Both the position numbers and the translations under genes were made by a program. From Mycobacterium seoulense (GTDB taxonomy: Bacteria > Actinomycetota > Actinomycetes > Mycobacteriales > Mycobacteriaceae): 64,000 nt of DNA. Positions 1-8,508 of this stretch are shown here, piece after piece. Location: contig NZ_AP022582.1 in assembly GCF_010731595.1 (NCBI RefSeq), forward strand, positions 4,526,001-4,590,000, read 5' to 3'. The notes below the pieces were generated by a model that was not told where the DNA came from, made no database searches, and saw only the letters and a program-made list of their open reading frames with translations. Every line of letters starts with the position of its first letter. The first letter of the stretch is position 1.

Positions 1-656
1 TGGATGCGGGCCGGACGTTCCGGGACGCCGACGGCATCGCCGCGCTGGAATTGATCGACGGCCGGGCGGCCGCCCTGACCGGCGAGCACCGGGGCGTCGG
101 ATCACCGGTCGAGGGCGCCTGGCTGTTGCTGGTGGAGCTGGCCGGCGACGACGACCAGACCGACCGGCTGGCCGGCCTGCTCGACGGCGCGCGTCTGTGC
201 TCCGAGCCCGCGGTCGGCGTGGATGTTGCTGCGCAGCAACGGTTGTGGCAGGTTCGCGAGGCGCTGGCCGAGGTGCTCGGCGTGTACGGGCCGCCGCTGA
301 AGTTCGACGTCTCCCTGCCGCTCTCGGCTATCGACGGGTTCGCCAGTGCGGCAGTCGATCTGGTCGGTGCGCACGCCCCGGAGGCACTCCCCGTGCTGTT
401 CGGTCACATCGGGGAGGGCAACCTGCACCTGAACGTGCTGCGCTGCCCGGTCGACCGGGAACTCGCGCTGTACGAGCCGATGATGGAACTCATCGCGCGG
501 TCCGGCGGCAACGTCAGCTCCGAGCACGGCGTCGGCACGCGCAAGCGCCACTACCTTGGCATGTCCCGGGAACCGGCGGACATCGCGGCGATGCGGACCA
601 TCAAGGCCGCGCTGGACCCGACGGGGTACCTCAACGCCGCGGTGCTGTTCGACTAG
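1..656 (+). CDS. FAD-linked oxidase, C-terminal part (5' end outside window)
   Basis: The reading frame is open from base 3, so this is the 3' part of a gene that starts upstream. It shows the C-terminal FAD-oxidase domain of the glycolate oxidase/D-lactate dehydrogenase family, with the hallmark GHIGEGNLHLN stretch, SSEHGVG and the terminal DPTGYLNAAVLFD. Such flavoenzymes oxidise 2-hydroxy acids in the cytoplasm or at the membrane. By position it corresponds to Rv0161. It converges on the following TetR gene with a hairpin between them. The substrate cannot be told from the sequence. Confidence 0.85.
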   Translation, partial: DAGRTFRDADGIAALELIDGRAAALTGEHRGVGSPVEGAWLLLVELAGDDDQTDRLAGLLDGARLCSEPAVGVDVAAQQRLWQVREALAEVLGVYGPPLKFDVSLPLSAIDGFASAAVDLVGAHAPEALPVLFGHIGEGNLHLNVLRCPVDRELALYEPMMELIARSGGNVSSEHGVGTRKRHYLGMSREPADIAAMRTIKAALDPTGYLNAAVLFD

Positions 657-672
657 CGGACTTCCTTTCGTG

Positions 673-736
673 CCGCGAGGGTGCGCTGCGGTACGCCCGA
701 TACGGCGTGTCGCGGTGCAGACACGCACGCTCGCGG
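673..736. terminator. Nested hairpin between convergent genes
   Basis: An outer stem CCGCGAG (673-679) pairs with CTCGCGG (730-736) and encloses an inner stem GCGTGTC (705-711)/GACACGC (720-726). It lies between the stops of two convergent genes and could terminate both transcripts. There is no T-tract, which is usual for mycobacterial terminators. This is read by eye and no folding energy was computed. Confidence 0.45.
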
Positions 737-741
737 GGTGA

Positions 742-1284
742 TTAATCGGAAGGCGCCTTGATCCCGACCGCGTGCCGCAGCTGCGCCAGGAACTGGTCCG
801 CGTCGTCGCTGCGGACGATGTAGTGCGAGATCGCGATCCGGATCACCGTCGCCGCCTTCACCGCGGCGTTGGGCCCGGGCAGGTGCCGCTGCAGGCCCTC
901 GCGCATCTGTGGGATGACCCACGAGAACTGGGCGATGGTGTGCTCGGGCTCGACGTCGACCATGCGCACCCCGGAGTACGAATGCTGGTACTCGACGATG
1001 AATCGCAGCACGGCGTCGAGTTTGTCGACGCCCTTCAGGCCGGCGGTCGCCTTGATGAGGCCGCTTTCGAAGATCTGGCGCTCGTAGCTCGAGAACGCCG
1101 ACAACAGTTCCTCTTTGGACGCGAACCAGCGGTAGAGCGTCGGGCGCGAAACCCCGGCCTGGGCGGCGACGTCGGACAGGCTGAGCTTCGTCTTGCCGTT
1201 GCGGCCGAGAACCTCGGCGGTGGCGTCGAGGATGCGCTGACGCGTCGAGGTGTCGGGTTCTGCGGTCTGGGCCGGACGGCTCAT
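742..1284 (-). CDS. TetR family transcriptional regulator
   Basis: This is a 180-residue TetR/AcrR repressor. The N-terminal helix-turn-helix is clear (LSLSDVAAQAGVSRPTLYRWF, about residues 32-52), followed by a helical ligand domain. The start is the ATG at 1284; the frame stays open further upstream, but that translation overlaps the thioesterase gene. It is the last gene of a minus-strand group (SMP-30, thioesterase, TetR) and lies 28 bases after the thioesterase stop. It is the best candidate to bind the motif repeated at 3020, 3608 and 13002, because one copy precedes its own operon. The ligand is unknown; an acyl-CoA or hydrophobic catabolite would fit the neighbours. Confidence 0.9.
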   Translation of the reverse strand: MSRPAQTAEPDTSTRQRILDATAEVLGRNGKTKLSLSDVAAQAGVSRPTLYRWFASKEELLSAFSSYERQIFESGLIKATAGLKGVDKLDAVLRFIVEYQHSYSGVRMVDVEPEHTIAQFSWVIPQMREGLQRHLPGPNAAVKAATVIRIAISHYIVRSDDADQFLAQLRHAVGIKAPSD

Positions 1285-1312
1285 ACGTGCAACTCTACGA
1301 AGTCGTTCACCG

Positions 1313-2173
1313 TTATTTCGCTTCCCGGCCGGACTTGCCCGGGCGCGGGCGCACCAGCACGGACTGCTGGATGGCGCCGACCGCGCCCCGCTCGTCGAAC
1401 AAGGTGCCGATCGTGGTGCCGACACCGTCCGGGCCGTAACTGGTCTCGGCGCGAATGCCGATCCAGTCACCGTCGGGAACCCGGAACACGTGCACGGCCA
1501 GATCGGTGTTGAGGAACGTCCACCGGGTGATGTTGAGCTTGCTGCCGATGCCGTTGGCGCAGTCGGCCACGGCGAACAGGCGCTCCAGCGGTGTCATGGT
1601 CTCGCCGGTGACCAGGTCCACGGTCGGGCGGATCCACGATTCGCCGGGGCCCTCGCTCAGCGGCTCCGTCAGCCACAGCCAGTCCAGGCTGTGCACGTAG
1701 TTGCGGTCCCACTCCCGTGCCTTGAGGTTGCGGTTGCGCGCCTCGCTGCGCGGCCCGGGCATCGGGGCCGCGGCGTGGGCCACCGCGCGCGTGTCCAGCG
1801 TCTGCAACCGCCATCCGCTGGCGCGCGCCACCGCCCGGGGTTGGCCGTCGGGACCGGGGGCCAGCATCTCGGCGCTGACCAGTTCGATCTGTTTCCCGCC
1901 GCGCTGGACCTGCGCGGTGACCCACAGGTCGCCCTCGGCGGGCACCCCGCCCAGCAGGTCGATGACGACGCGCGACAGGCGGGTGTCCTCGCGCTGCTGG
2001 CAGCGCTCCAGCGCCCGCACCAGCAGCGCCGACACCGGACCGCCGTGCTGGATCGCGGCCGACCAGGTGCCGCGCGCCAGGTCGGTGGCCCGGAACTTCT
2101 CGCACTCGGGATAATTGCCGCCCGGGGCGGCGGCGCCATCGACGAGCTCGTAGTAGGAGTCCGACATCGTCAA
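1313..2173 (-). CDS. Acyl-CoA thioesterase-like protein (double hotdog)
   Basis: The 286-residue product resembles the TesB-like thioesterase family of actinobacteria, with two hotdog halves. The N-terminal half carries RGTWSAAIQHGGPVSALLVRALE, and the C-terminal half carries CANGIGSKLN and WTFLNTDLAVHVFR. It would hydrolyse acyl-CoA in the cytoplasm. The start may be the first ATG or the ATG two codons later (2167). It follows the SMP-30 gene by 7 bases and precedes the TetR gene, so co-transcription is likely. A second thioesterase of similar type lies at 3673-4554 on the opposite strand. Confidence 0.8.
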   Translation of the reverse strand: MTMSDSYYELVDGAAAPGGNYPECEKFRATDLARGTWSAAIQHGGPVSALLVRALERCQQREDTRLSRVVIDLLGGVPAEGDLWVTAQVQRGGKQIELVSAEMLAPGPDGQPRAVARASGWRLQTLDTRAVAHAAAPMPGPRSEARNRNLKAREWDRNYVHSLDWLWLTEPLSEGPGESWIRPTVDLVTGETMTPLERLFAVADCANGIGSKLNITRWTFLNTDLAVHVFRVPDGDWIGIRAETSYGPDGVGTTIGTLFDERGAVGAIQQSVLVRPRPGKSGREAK

Positions 2174-2180
2174 CCTCTCG

Positions 2181-3002
2181 TCAGGGCAGGCCGGCGCCGG
2201 GGGTGCTCACCGTGACGGCATCCAGCCGCGACAGCCGGGTGCCGATCAGGCGCTGGGGGTATGCGTCCGTGCTCGACAACAAGAACAGTGTCCGGCGCTC
2301 GGGGCCGCCGAGCGCGCAGGCGATGGCGACACGCTCGCCCATGTCGATGCGGTCGGTCACGGCGCCGCCCTCGACGATCCGCTCGAACTGGTGGGCCAGG
2401 GTCATCGACGCCCACACCGCGCCGTCGGCGTCGAGCGCGATGCCGTCGGGCGGCCCGTCCAGGCCGTCGGCGAACGGTCGGCGCTCGGCCAGTCCGCCGT
2501 CGGCGCCGATGGTGAAGGCGGTCAGCCGCCGGCCGATCGACTCGGCGACGATGAGGGTCTCGCGGTCGGGCGTGATCACCATTCCGTTGGGAAAGTCGAG
2601 GTCTTGGGCGACGACGGTGGCGGTGCTGTCCTCGGGATCCAGCCGGATGATCGAGCCGCCGCTTCGCGCCTGGCATCCGATGTAGGCGCGGCCCACGTCG
2701 TCGATGACCATGTCGCCGAGGTTGGCCGGGGCCAGCTCGGCGAGATCGGCGATGGTGTCGACGGTTTCACCGTCGTAGCGCAAGACCTTGCGGTCTTCGG
2801 CCGAGACGATCAGTAGCGACCCGTCGGGCCGGAAACCCAGACCCGAGGGGGAATGCCCGGGCAGCGGCAACGTGGTCAGCGAGCCCCCCATCGTGGAGGT
2901 GTGCACCGCCTCGCCCAGCATGTCGGAGAACCACAGCAGGCCCTCGAACCAGCGTGGCCCTTCGCCGAAGCAGAAGCCGTTGGCCAGCGGCTCGGGAATC
3001 AT
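2181..3002 (-). CDS. SMP-30/gluconolactonase-like beta-propeller protein
   Basis: The product has 273 residues, a normal length for the SMP-30/gluconolactonase/LRE family of six-bladed propellers that hydrolyse lactones. Visible family features are FGEGPRWFEG near the N-terminus (metal-ligand Glu), PNGMVITPD (Asn) and DGPPDGIALDADG (Asp). A lactonase would fit a pathway with a Baeyer-Villiger monooxygenase, which makes lactones or esters; that link is inference. The start at 3002 has a GGAAGG about 10 bases upstream. An operator-like motif lies at 3020-3047, so this gene probably begins its own transcript. Confidence 0.82.
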   Translation of the reverse strand: MIPEPLANGFCFGEGPRWFEGLLWFSDMLGEAVHTSTMGGSLTTLPLPGHSPSGLGFRPDGSLLIVSAEDRKVLRYDGETVDTIADLAELAPANLGDMVIDDVGRAYIGCQARSGGSIIRLDPEDSTATVVAQDLDFPNGMVITPDRETLIVAESIGRRLTAFTIGADGGLAERRPFADGLDGPPDGIALDADGAVWASMTLAHQFERIVEGGAVTDRIDMGERVAIACALGGPERRTLFLLSSTDAYPQRLIGTRLSRLDAVTVSTPGAGLP

Positions 3003-3019
3003 CCGGGCACGCCTTCCGC

Positions 3020-3047
3020 TTTACAAAACACCGCCAAAGTGTCACGC
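3020..3047. promoter_or_regulatory. Operator-like motif, copy 1 (TTTACA-N11-AAGTGTCACGC)
   Basis: TTTACA at 3020-3025 and AAGTGTCACGC at 3037-3047 are 17 bases apart start to start. The identical arrangement recurs at 3608 and 13002. The TTACA and TGTCA cores form an imperfect inverted repeat, as expected for a TetR operator. This copy lies 18-45 bases upstream of the SMP-30 start. Confidence 0.7.
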
Positions 3048-3063
3048 ACCGCGGGTACCGGTG

Positions 3064-3540
3064 TCAATCTTGCGACTTGGCGAGTTCTCGCGCGACCGCC
3101 TCATGGTAGGCATCTATCTTCGCGGGATTGACCTGTGCAAAGAGCTGATCCGGCAGCGGGGCGTGCTTGGCCGCCTCGATCGTCATGGTCCGGGAGAACA
3201 GTGTGATGTCCTGCCCCGGTCTGGTGAACCGGTACGCCACCGTGATGCGGCCCTCCATTCCCCCGGCGCCATCGCGATCGTGGCCCAGGCGCCCGACCGA
3301 GGTGAACACGAAGAGCTCCGGGCGCACCGCGGCCGCCAGTTGCCAGGTGAAGATCCGGTCGCCGTCGGGACCCGCCTCCTCCCAGGTGTCGCCGACGCGC
3401 AACGACAGCTCCGGCAGGCCGCCGATGTGCGCGCTGCCGGGATAGGTCTTGGTCCAGTTCTCCGGGTTCGTGACGAAGTCGTAGACGGTCTCGGCGGACT
3501 GGGTGAATGCGGTCTCCGAAGTGCTGGTCACGATACCCAA
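3064..3540 (-). CDS. SRPBCC family protein (START/Bet v1-like fold)
   Basis: The product is about 158 residues with the polyketide cyclase/SRPBCC pattern: AETVYDFVTNPENWTKTYPG at the N-terminus, then a GDTWEE strand and ending in a long amphipathic helix. These proteins bind hydrophobic ligands in a deep cavity. The start is chosen as TTG at 3540, because a good GGAGG lies 8 bases upstream. GTG at 3531 and ATG at 3582 are in the same frame but less well placed. It faces the plus-strand thioesterase operon across a 132-base divergent region that holds operator copy 2. Confidence 0.75.
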   Translation of the reverse strand: MGIVTSTSETAFTQSAETVYDFVTNPENWTKTYPGSAHIGGLPELSLRVGDTWEEAGPDGDRIFTWQLAAAVRPELFVFTSVGRLGHDRDGAGGMEGRITVAYRFTRPGQDITLFSRTMTIEAAKHAPLPDQLFAQVNPAKIDAYHEAVARELAKSQD

Positions 3541-3607
3541 TTGCGTTGCCTCCGTGTGTATTCCGTCGGTGGATCGACCCACTGGGCCGCGGCCTTGTTA
3601 GCCAACC

Positions 3608-3635
3608 TTTACAAATCCTACGCAAAGTGTCACGC
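3608..3635. promoter_or_regulatory. Operator-like motif, copy 2
   Basis: TTTACA (3608-3613) and AAGTGTCACGC (3625-3635) have the same spacing as the copies at 3020 and 13002. It sits between the divergent SRPBCC gene (start 3540) and thioesterase gene (start 3673), so it can control both directions. Confidence 0.7.
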
Positions 3636-3672
3636 TGAGCCGTGAGCGGCTAGCGCGAGAGGCGGAGCGGAA

Positions 3673-4554
3673 TTGACCACGGAATCTGAGCAGACCGAGT
3701 GGACGGTGCAGGGCCTGCTGGATCTGTTCGATGTGCAGCCCGACGGGCAAGACCGGTTCACCGGCGACACCGGCATCGCCGCCGGCGACGAACGACAGGT
3801 GGTGGAAGGCACCCAGGTGCTCGCCCAAGCGATCGTCGCGGTGGCCAAACGCTTCCCGGACAAGTCGGTCCGCTCGGCGCACGCGGTGTTCTCCCGCGCC
3901 GTCACGGTCGGCCCGCCGATCGAACTCGTCCTCGACGTCGTCGCCGAGGGCCGCTCCACGGCCACCGCGGTTGTCGCCGTGCACCAGAACGGTCGGCGCT
4001 GCCTGAGCATCACCGTGCTGGCCGACGTGCCGACCGGCGACGTCATCCGCCACCACCTGCCCCGTCCCGACGTGGCCGCGCCCGCCGACGCCATCCCCTC
4101 GCCGATGCCCATGGTGGGCCGGGAACTGCGCCTGGTCGACGTCGTCGACGTCAACAGCCCCGACGAGGTCGGGCCGCCGGAGCTCTACGCGTGGCTGCAC
4201 TACGACCCGATCCCCACCCGCGACGACCTGGCCAAGGCGCTGCTCGCGTACTTCACCGGGCATCTGGGGATCTCCACCACCATGCGCGCGCACCCCGGCA
4301 TCGGCACCGCCCAGGCGCACCTGACCGTGTCGACCGCGCCCATGAGCATCTCGGTGGCGTTCCACGAGCCGGTGCGCTGGGACGGGTGGCTGCTCTACAC
4401 CCACGAGAGCACCCAGGTCGGCGCGGGGATGTCGTACGTGCGCGGCACGGTGCACTCGGAGGAGGGCGAGCTGCTGTGCTCGTTCGCCCAGGAGGCGCTG
4501 ATCCGGCCGCTGCGCACGACCGACACGGCGATCGATTCCCGCGCACGGTTCTAG
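3673..4554 (+). CDS. Acyl-CoA thioesterase II-like protein
   Basis: The 293-residue product fits the TesB/acyl-CoA thioesterase family (double hotdog). Features include the N-terminal FTGDTG segment, a central domain break with RELRLVDVVDVN, and a C-terminal half with HEPVRWDGWLLYTHEST and GTVHSEEGELLCSFAQEALIRP, which is typical of TesB. It would release free acid from acyl-CoA. The TTG start at 3673 is preceded by GGAG. It leads a three-gene operon with an LLM oxidoreductase (gap 15) and an acyl-CoA dehydrogenase. A long open frame on the opposite strand here is an artefact of high GC. Confidence 0.88.
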   Translation: MTTESEQTEWTVQGLLDLFDVQPDGQDRFTGDTGIAAGDERQVVEGTQVLAQAIVAVAKRFPDKSVRSAHAVFSRAVTVGPPIELVLDVVAEGRSTATAVVAVHQNGRRCLSITVLADVPTGDVIRHHLPRPDVAAPADAIPSPMPMVGRELRLVDVVDVNSPDEVGPPELYAWLHYDPIPTRDDLAKALLAYFTGHLGISTTMRAHPGIGTAQAHLTVSTAPMSISVAFHEPVRWDGWLLYTHESTQVGAGMSYVRGTVHSEEGELLCSFAQEALIRPLRTTDTAIDSRARF

Positions 4555-4569
4555 CGGCTGGTCGCGCTC

Positions 4570-5490
4570 ATGCACTTCACCATCACCCACCCGATGCACA
4601 GCCACCCGTACAACCCGGAGCTGGTGAGCGGGGACGGCATCGGGAAGGTGGCCGCGGCCACCGAGGCGGCCGGCATCCACGGCTTCGGCTTCACCGACCA
4701 CCCGGCGCCGTCGCAGCGGTGGCTGGAAGCCGGCGGCCATGACGCGCTGGACCCTTTCGTCGCACTGGGTTTCGCGGCGGCGACGACGAGCACGCTGCGG
4801 CTGATCCCCAACATCGTGGTGTTGCCCTACCGAAACCCGTTCGTGGTGGCCAAGTCCGGCGCCACACTGGACCTGCTCTCCGGCGGCCGGTTCACGCTCG
4901 CGGTGGGAGTGGGCTACCTCAAACGGGAGTTCGCCGCGCTGGGGGTCAGCTACGACGAACGTGCCGAACTGTTCGAGGAAGCCCTGCAGGTGATCCGCGC
5001 GGTCTGGACGGGTGACGACATCACCTATGAGGGAAAGCATTTCAGCGCGCGCGGCATCACCGCACACCCCCACCCGCCGAGCGACCCGCATCCGCCGATC
5101 TGGATCGGCGGCAACACGTCCTCGGCGCGCCAGCGGGTGGCGCAATACGGCGACGGCTGGTGCCCCTTCCCGGCGCCGCCCCAACTGGCCCAGACCGCAG
5201 GTACGGCGGTGATCGACTCGGTGGCGCGCCTCACCGACGGCATCGACGACCTGCGGCGCCGGTGCGACGCCGCGGGCCGGGACTGGTCGGCCATCGACGT
5301 CACCTTCACCAACTTCGAGGGCGGCAGCCCCGCCGACGACGCATTCAACGCCGACGCCTACCTCGACGGCCTGGAGAAGCTGGCGAAGACGGGCGTGACG
5401 TGGGTGAGCGTCCACCTGCCCGGCGACAGCATGGCGCACGCGCTGGAAACCCTCGACCGTTTCCGCACCCTCGTGATCGACGCGGCCTGA
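4570..5490 (+). CDS. LLM class F420-dependent oxidoreductase
   Basis: The 306-residue product has the luciferase-like TIM-barrel family signatures: GFGFTDHPAP, LRLIPNIVVLPYRNPFVVAKS, LSGGRFTLAVGVGYLKREF and PPIWIGGNTSSARQRVAQYGDGW. In mycobacteria such enzymes usually use coenzyme F420 rather than FMN to oxidise or reduce alcohols, ketones or enoyl groups. Its stop overlaps the start of the acyl-CoA dehydrogenase (TGATG), which suggests translational coupling and a shared pathway. The substrate is unknown. Confidence 0.88.
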   Translation: MHFTITHPMHSHPYNPELVSGDGIGKVAAATEAAGIHGFGFTDHPAPSQRWLEAGGHDALDPFVALGFAAATTSTLRLIPNIVVLPYRNPFVVAKSGATLDLLSGGRFTLAVGVGYLKREFAALGVSYDERAELFEEALQVIRAVWTGDDITYEGKHFSARGITAHPHPPSDPHPPIWIGGNTSSARQRVAQYGDGWCPFPAPPQLAQTAGTAVIDSVARLTDGIDDLRRRCDAAGRDWSAIDVTFTNFEGGSPADDAFNADAYLDGLEKLAKTGVTWVSVHLPGDSMAHALETLDRFRTLVIDAA

Positions 5491-6671
5491 TGGACTTCTC
5501 CCGCGTCGACCTCTCACCCGAGGACCGCGCCTTCCGCGACGAGACCCGGGCGTTCCTCGAGAAGCACGTCACCGACGAGGTGCTGCACCGGCAGCTGGAG
5601 TACGGCGAAAACTTCGACGAGCACGTGCATCTGGCGCTGGGCGAAGCCGGCTACCTGGCGTCGGACTGGAAGCTCGAGTCCGAAGGCGGATTCAGCCCGG
5701 TCCGTCGACGCATCTTTCAACTCGAGATCGGCCGGGCCCACACGCCGTGGTATCACTGGGGCACCACGTCCGTGGTCGCCCGGTTGGTGCGACAGTTCGG
5801 GGCGCCCGAGCTCGCCGACAGCGTCCTTCCGGGTGTGCTGTCCGGCGAGATCCGGCTGTGCCTGGGCTACACCGAGCCCGAGGGTGGCTCCGACGTCGCC
5901 ACCTGCAAGACCCGGGCGGTGCGGGAAGCGGATGGATCTAGCTGGATTATCAATGGCTCCAAGATGTTCACGTCGAACGCGCAGAACGCTCGCTACGTCT
6001 TCCTGCTCACCAACACCGACCCCCAGGGGCGCAAACACCGGAACCTGACCATGTTCCTGGTGCCACTCGATTCGCCGGGCGTCGAGATCCAGGGCATCCG
6101 CACCCTGGACGGCGATCGCACCAATATCGTCTACTACAGCGACGTCCGCGTCGACGACCTCCACCGCATCGGAGAAGTCAACGACGGCTGGACGGTGATG
6201 CGCGCGGCGCTGGACTCCGAGCACGGCCTCGTGGATCCCGAAGATCATGGCCTGCAATACATTGCGGCGATGGCCGGGCACGGCGACGTGATGGCCGAGG
6301 TGGTCGACACGGTGGCGGCGGCCGTCGCTCGACCGGGCCCGGACGGCCGGCGGCCGCTGGACGACGATTCGGTCAAATACCGGCTGGGGCGCGGCGTCGC
6401 GCGGATGGAGGCGGCGCTGTCCACGCCCGGGATGTTCGGGCGGGTCGCGGTCGCTCAGACGATGCGCGACGTCACCCCGGATCTGATGGACATCCTGGGA
6501 ACCGCCTCGGCGTTGCCCACCGAGACTCCGGGCTCCGCGACCGACGGTGCGGCAGAACACCTTTACCGGCTGGCGCTGCCGCTGGGGATCTACGGCGGGA
6601 CCATGGAGGTGTTCCGCAACATGATCGCCCAGCACGAACTCAAGCTCGGACGACCCAGCTACGGCGGCTGA
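5490..6671 (+). CDS. Acyl-CoA dehydrogenase
   Basis: The 393-residue product is of normal length for the FAD-dependent acyl-CoA dehydrogenase family. Signatures are CLGYTEPEGGSDVATCKTRAV (FAD/substrate binding), WIINGSKMFTSNAQNARYVFL and the C-terminal LPLGIYGGTMEVFRNMIAQHELKLGRP. It would introduce a 2,3 double bond in an acyl-CoA and pass electrons to ETF. The start is the ATG overlapping the previous stop; the longer open frame upstream is not coding. It ends a three-gene operon governed by operator copy 2. It may act on branched or cyclic acyl-CoA, but nothing proves this. Confidence 0.92.
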   Translation: MDFSRVDLSPEDRAFRDETRAFLEKHVTDEVLHRQLEYGENFDEHVHLALGEAGYLASDWKLESEGGFSPVRRRIFQLEIGRAHTPWYHWGTTSVVARLVRQFGAPELADSVLPGVLSGEIRLCLGYTEPEGGSDVATCKTRAVREADGSSWIINGSKMFTSNAQNARYVFLLTNTDPQGRKHRNLTMFLVPLDSPGVEIQGIRTLDGDRTNIVYYSDVRVDDLHRIGEVNDGWTVMRAALDSEHGLVDPEDHGLQYIAAMAGHGDVMAEVVDTVAAAVARPGPDGRRPLDDDSVKYRLGRGVARMEAALSTPGMFGRVAVAQTMRDVTPDLMDILGTASALPTETPGSATDGAAEHLYRLALPLGIYGGTMEVFRNMIAQHELKLGRPSYGG

Positions 6672-6777
6672 CTCGGGTCATCGCGTCCACCGACGAGCGC
6701 TCTGCATTCCGGCGCGCCAACGTGCTTTCGGAGCGCTACCGTTTCACCGAGTGCCGGTGGCAGAGAGGTGGCCCGCA

Positions 6778-7506
6778 GTGGTTGTTCTGGTGGCCCTCGG
6801 TTCGTTCGCCACCACCTTGCTCGGCGGTTATGCGGCGCTGCGCATCGGTTCCTACCGCTATCTGGTGCTGGGCCTGGTCGCCGGGCTGATGCTCGGCGCC
6901 GTGGCCTTCGACCTGCTGCCGGAAGCGCTGAGCCAGGGGTCGTGGAGGGTGTTCGGCATACCCGCCCCGCTGGTGGCCTTCGTCGTCGGCTTTCTGGTCC
7001 TGCATGTCGTCGAACACACGGTCGGCATCCATCGCGGCGACGGATCGGATGACGCCGGCGTACCTGAGGCGCCCGGCATCGGGATCCTCGCCGCGTCGGG
7101 GCTGATCGGCCACAGCCTGATGGACGGATTCGCCATCGGGGCCGCCTTTCAGGCGGGGGCCGGGCCGGGGGCGGTGGTGGCGGTTGCGGTGATCGGCCAC
7201 GATTTCGCGGACGGCTTCAACACCTACACCGTCACGTCGCTCTATGGAAACGACCGCCGACGGGCGCTGGCGCTGCTGGCCGCCGACGCCGTCGCGCCGC
7301 TGGTCGGTGCGGCCCTCACGCTGGCCGTGACGATTCCCCATCGCGTACTGGGGTTGTATCTGGGATTCTTCGCCGGTTTCCTGATGTATCTGGCCAGCGC
7401 CGACATCCTGCCGAGGGCGCACGCCGGACATCGGACTCCGGTGACCTTGGCGTGCACCATCGGTGGTGCGCTGTTCATGCTGGCGATTGTCGGCCTGGCG
7501 AGCTAG
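6778..7506 (+). CDS. ZIP family metal transporter-like membrane protein
   Basis: The product is about 242 residues and very hydrophobic, with seven to eight membrane segments. Conserved ZIP-type polar motifs are visible in the fourth and fifth helices: HSLMDGFAIG and GHDFADGFNTY. ZIP carriers move zinc or other divalent metals into the cytoplasm. The GTG at 6778 is preferred because a GAGAGG precedes it; an in-frame GTG at 6751 would add nine residues. The gene stands alone between a catabolic operon and a LuxR remnant. A zinc/iron permease annotation is sound; the metal is unknown. Confidence 0.8.
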   Translation: MVVLVALGSFATTLLGGYAALRIGSYRYLVLGLVAGLMLGAVAFDLLPEALSQGSWRVFGIPAPLVAFVVGFLVLHVVEHTVGIHRGDGSDDAGVPEAPGIGILAASGLIGHSLMDGFAIGAAFQAGAGPGAVVAVAVIGHDFADGFNTYTVTSLYGNDRRRALALLAADAVAPLVGAALTLAVTIPHRVLGLYLGFFAGFLMYLASADILPRAHAGHRTPVTLACTIGGALFMLAIVGLAS

Positions 7507-7655
7507 GCGAACTGGGGTTCAACGCCTCTGGGTGCGCGCCCGTGGTGATCCCATCGCGGGTACCGGATTTCGCGCTAAAACACCCGGCTGCAATCGATTT
7601 CGGGAATGTCTTTGCCGCTGGGGCCAGGCGGCCGCCTCGGCGATGATCGCATTCG

Positions 7656-7844
7656 GAGATCGGCGCCCAGCTGTTCATCAGTCCGAACACCGTCGCGTAC
7701 CACTTGCGCAAGGTATTCATCAAACTGGGCGTGACCGCACGGCGCCAACTCGCTGTCGGGACGATCAATCAATCACCGCCCGTCGCCGACTGGCGATTGG
7801 CCGCCACGGGCGACGAGACGTCGACGGCCTTCAACAGTCAATAG
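7656..7844 (+). pseudogene. LuxR-type regulator remnant (C-terminal HTH only)
   Basis: One frame reads [20 protein letters not shown] followed by [13 protein letters not shown], a textbook LuxR (GerE) helix-turn-helix, and ends at TAG 7842-7844. Upstream the frame is lost: bases 7631-7655 could resume the expected AA-S-G segment only after a one-base shift, and no ATPase or receiver domain precedes it. It therefore looks like the decayed tail of a large LuxR regulator. The rest of 7507-7655 shows nothing recognisable. Confidence 0.75.
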
Positions 7845-7848
7845 CGCG

Positions 7849-8508
7849 TCACGGGATGGACTTTGGCGACTGCTGAAGGCGGGTGGCGAGTACCGCGACT
7901 CCATCACCGGTCAAATGCCCTAGCGCCCAGGGACGGCCGGCCAGCACTGAGGCAAGGTGGCCGGCTTCGCCGGTGACCGTTGGTCCATCACTGGGGCGTG
8001 ACCAGGTGGTGTCGGTGGCGATGAGGTTCAGGCCTCGTGCGCGTGCAGAGGCCGGGACGAACGGGTTCGGAATTCCTACCTCGGTGTCGAGAACGGCGGC
8101 GAGTATTGCCGGGGGAATCGCGGAGTCGGCACCGAGCGTGTAGCTGATATCCAGTTCATGGATGACGTGATCACCGAGGAGCAGTCGACGGGGGAAAACG
8201 CGCCCGATGCCTCGCGCCCGCAGTGTCAATGCCGCAAGGTCATCGATCAGCGTGTGCGGGTCCCGTCGTGCCGCCAACGCGCGGGCCATTGAGGAGTTGG
8301 TGCGGTCGAACGAACCCCGGTGTCGCAACATCGCGGCGCCGATCGACGGCAGCGTGGCTGAGTAGCCGACGACGAGGTGGGCCAGGATTTCGTGGTTACT
8401 CCAGTCTGTGCACAGGCTGGGCTGCGACCACTGGCCTGCGGTGAGAGTACTGAGAAATGCAACGAGCCGAGCGTCGTTGTCCTGAAGGGCATCAACCGCT
8501 TTGGACAT
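7849..8508 (-). CDS. Mycothiol-dependent maleylpyruvate isomerase/DinB-like protein
   Basis: The 219-residue product has the N-terminal helical-bundle domain of the mycothiol-dependent maleylpyruvate isomerase (MDMPI/DinB-like) superfamily: LTAGQWSQPSLCTDWSNHEILAHLV, with later metal-type histidines in LLLGDHVIHELDIS. Family members use a metal and mycothiol, but most actinobacterial copies have no assigned substrate. Its 5' end overlaps the stop of the upstream alpha/beta hydrolase by 17 bases, so the two are translated together. The pair is divergent from a TetR gene that probably represses it. Confidence 0.75.
   Translation of the reverse strand: MSKAVDALQDNDARLVAFLSTLTAGQWSQPSLCTDWSNHEILAHLVVGYSATLPSIGAAMLRHRGSFDRTNSSMARALAARRDPHTLIDDLAALTLRARGIGRVFPRRLLLGDHVIHELDISYTLGADSAIPPAILAAVLDTEVGIPNPFVPASARARGLNLIATDTTWSRPSDGPTVTGEAGHLASVLAGRPWALGHLTGDGVAVLATRLQQSPKSIP

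Noticed and set aside
3020..3047. Repeated motif read as a -35/-10 promoter
   Set aside because: TTTACA and AAGTGT are only 11 bases apart, too close for a sigma-70-type promoter, and the second element lacks TANNNT.
3598..5517. Long open frame on the minus strand opposite the thioesterase and LLM genes
   Set aside because: Composition is Arg/His/Gly-rich with no motif, and the opposite strand encodes two clear families. It is a high-GC artefact.
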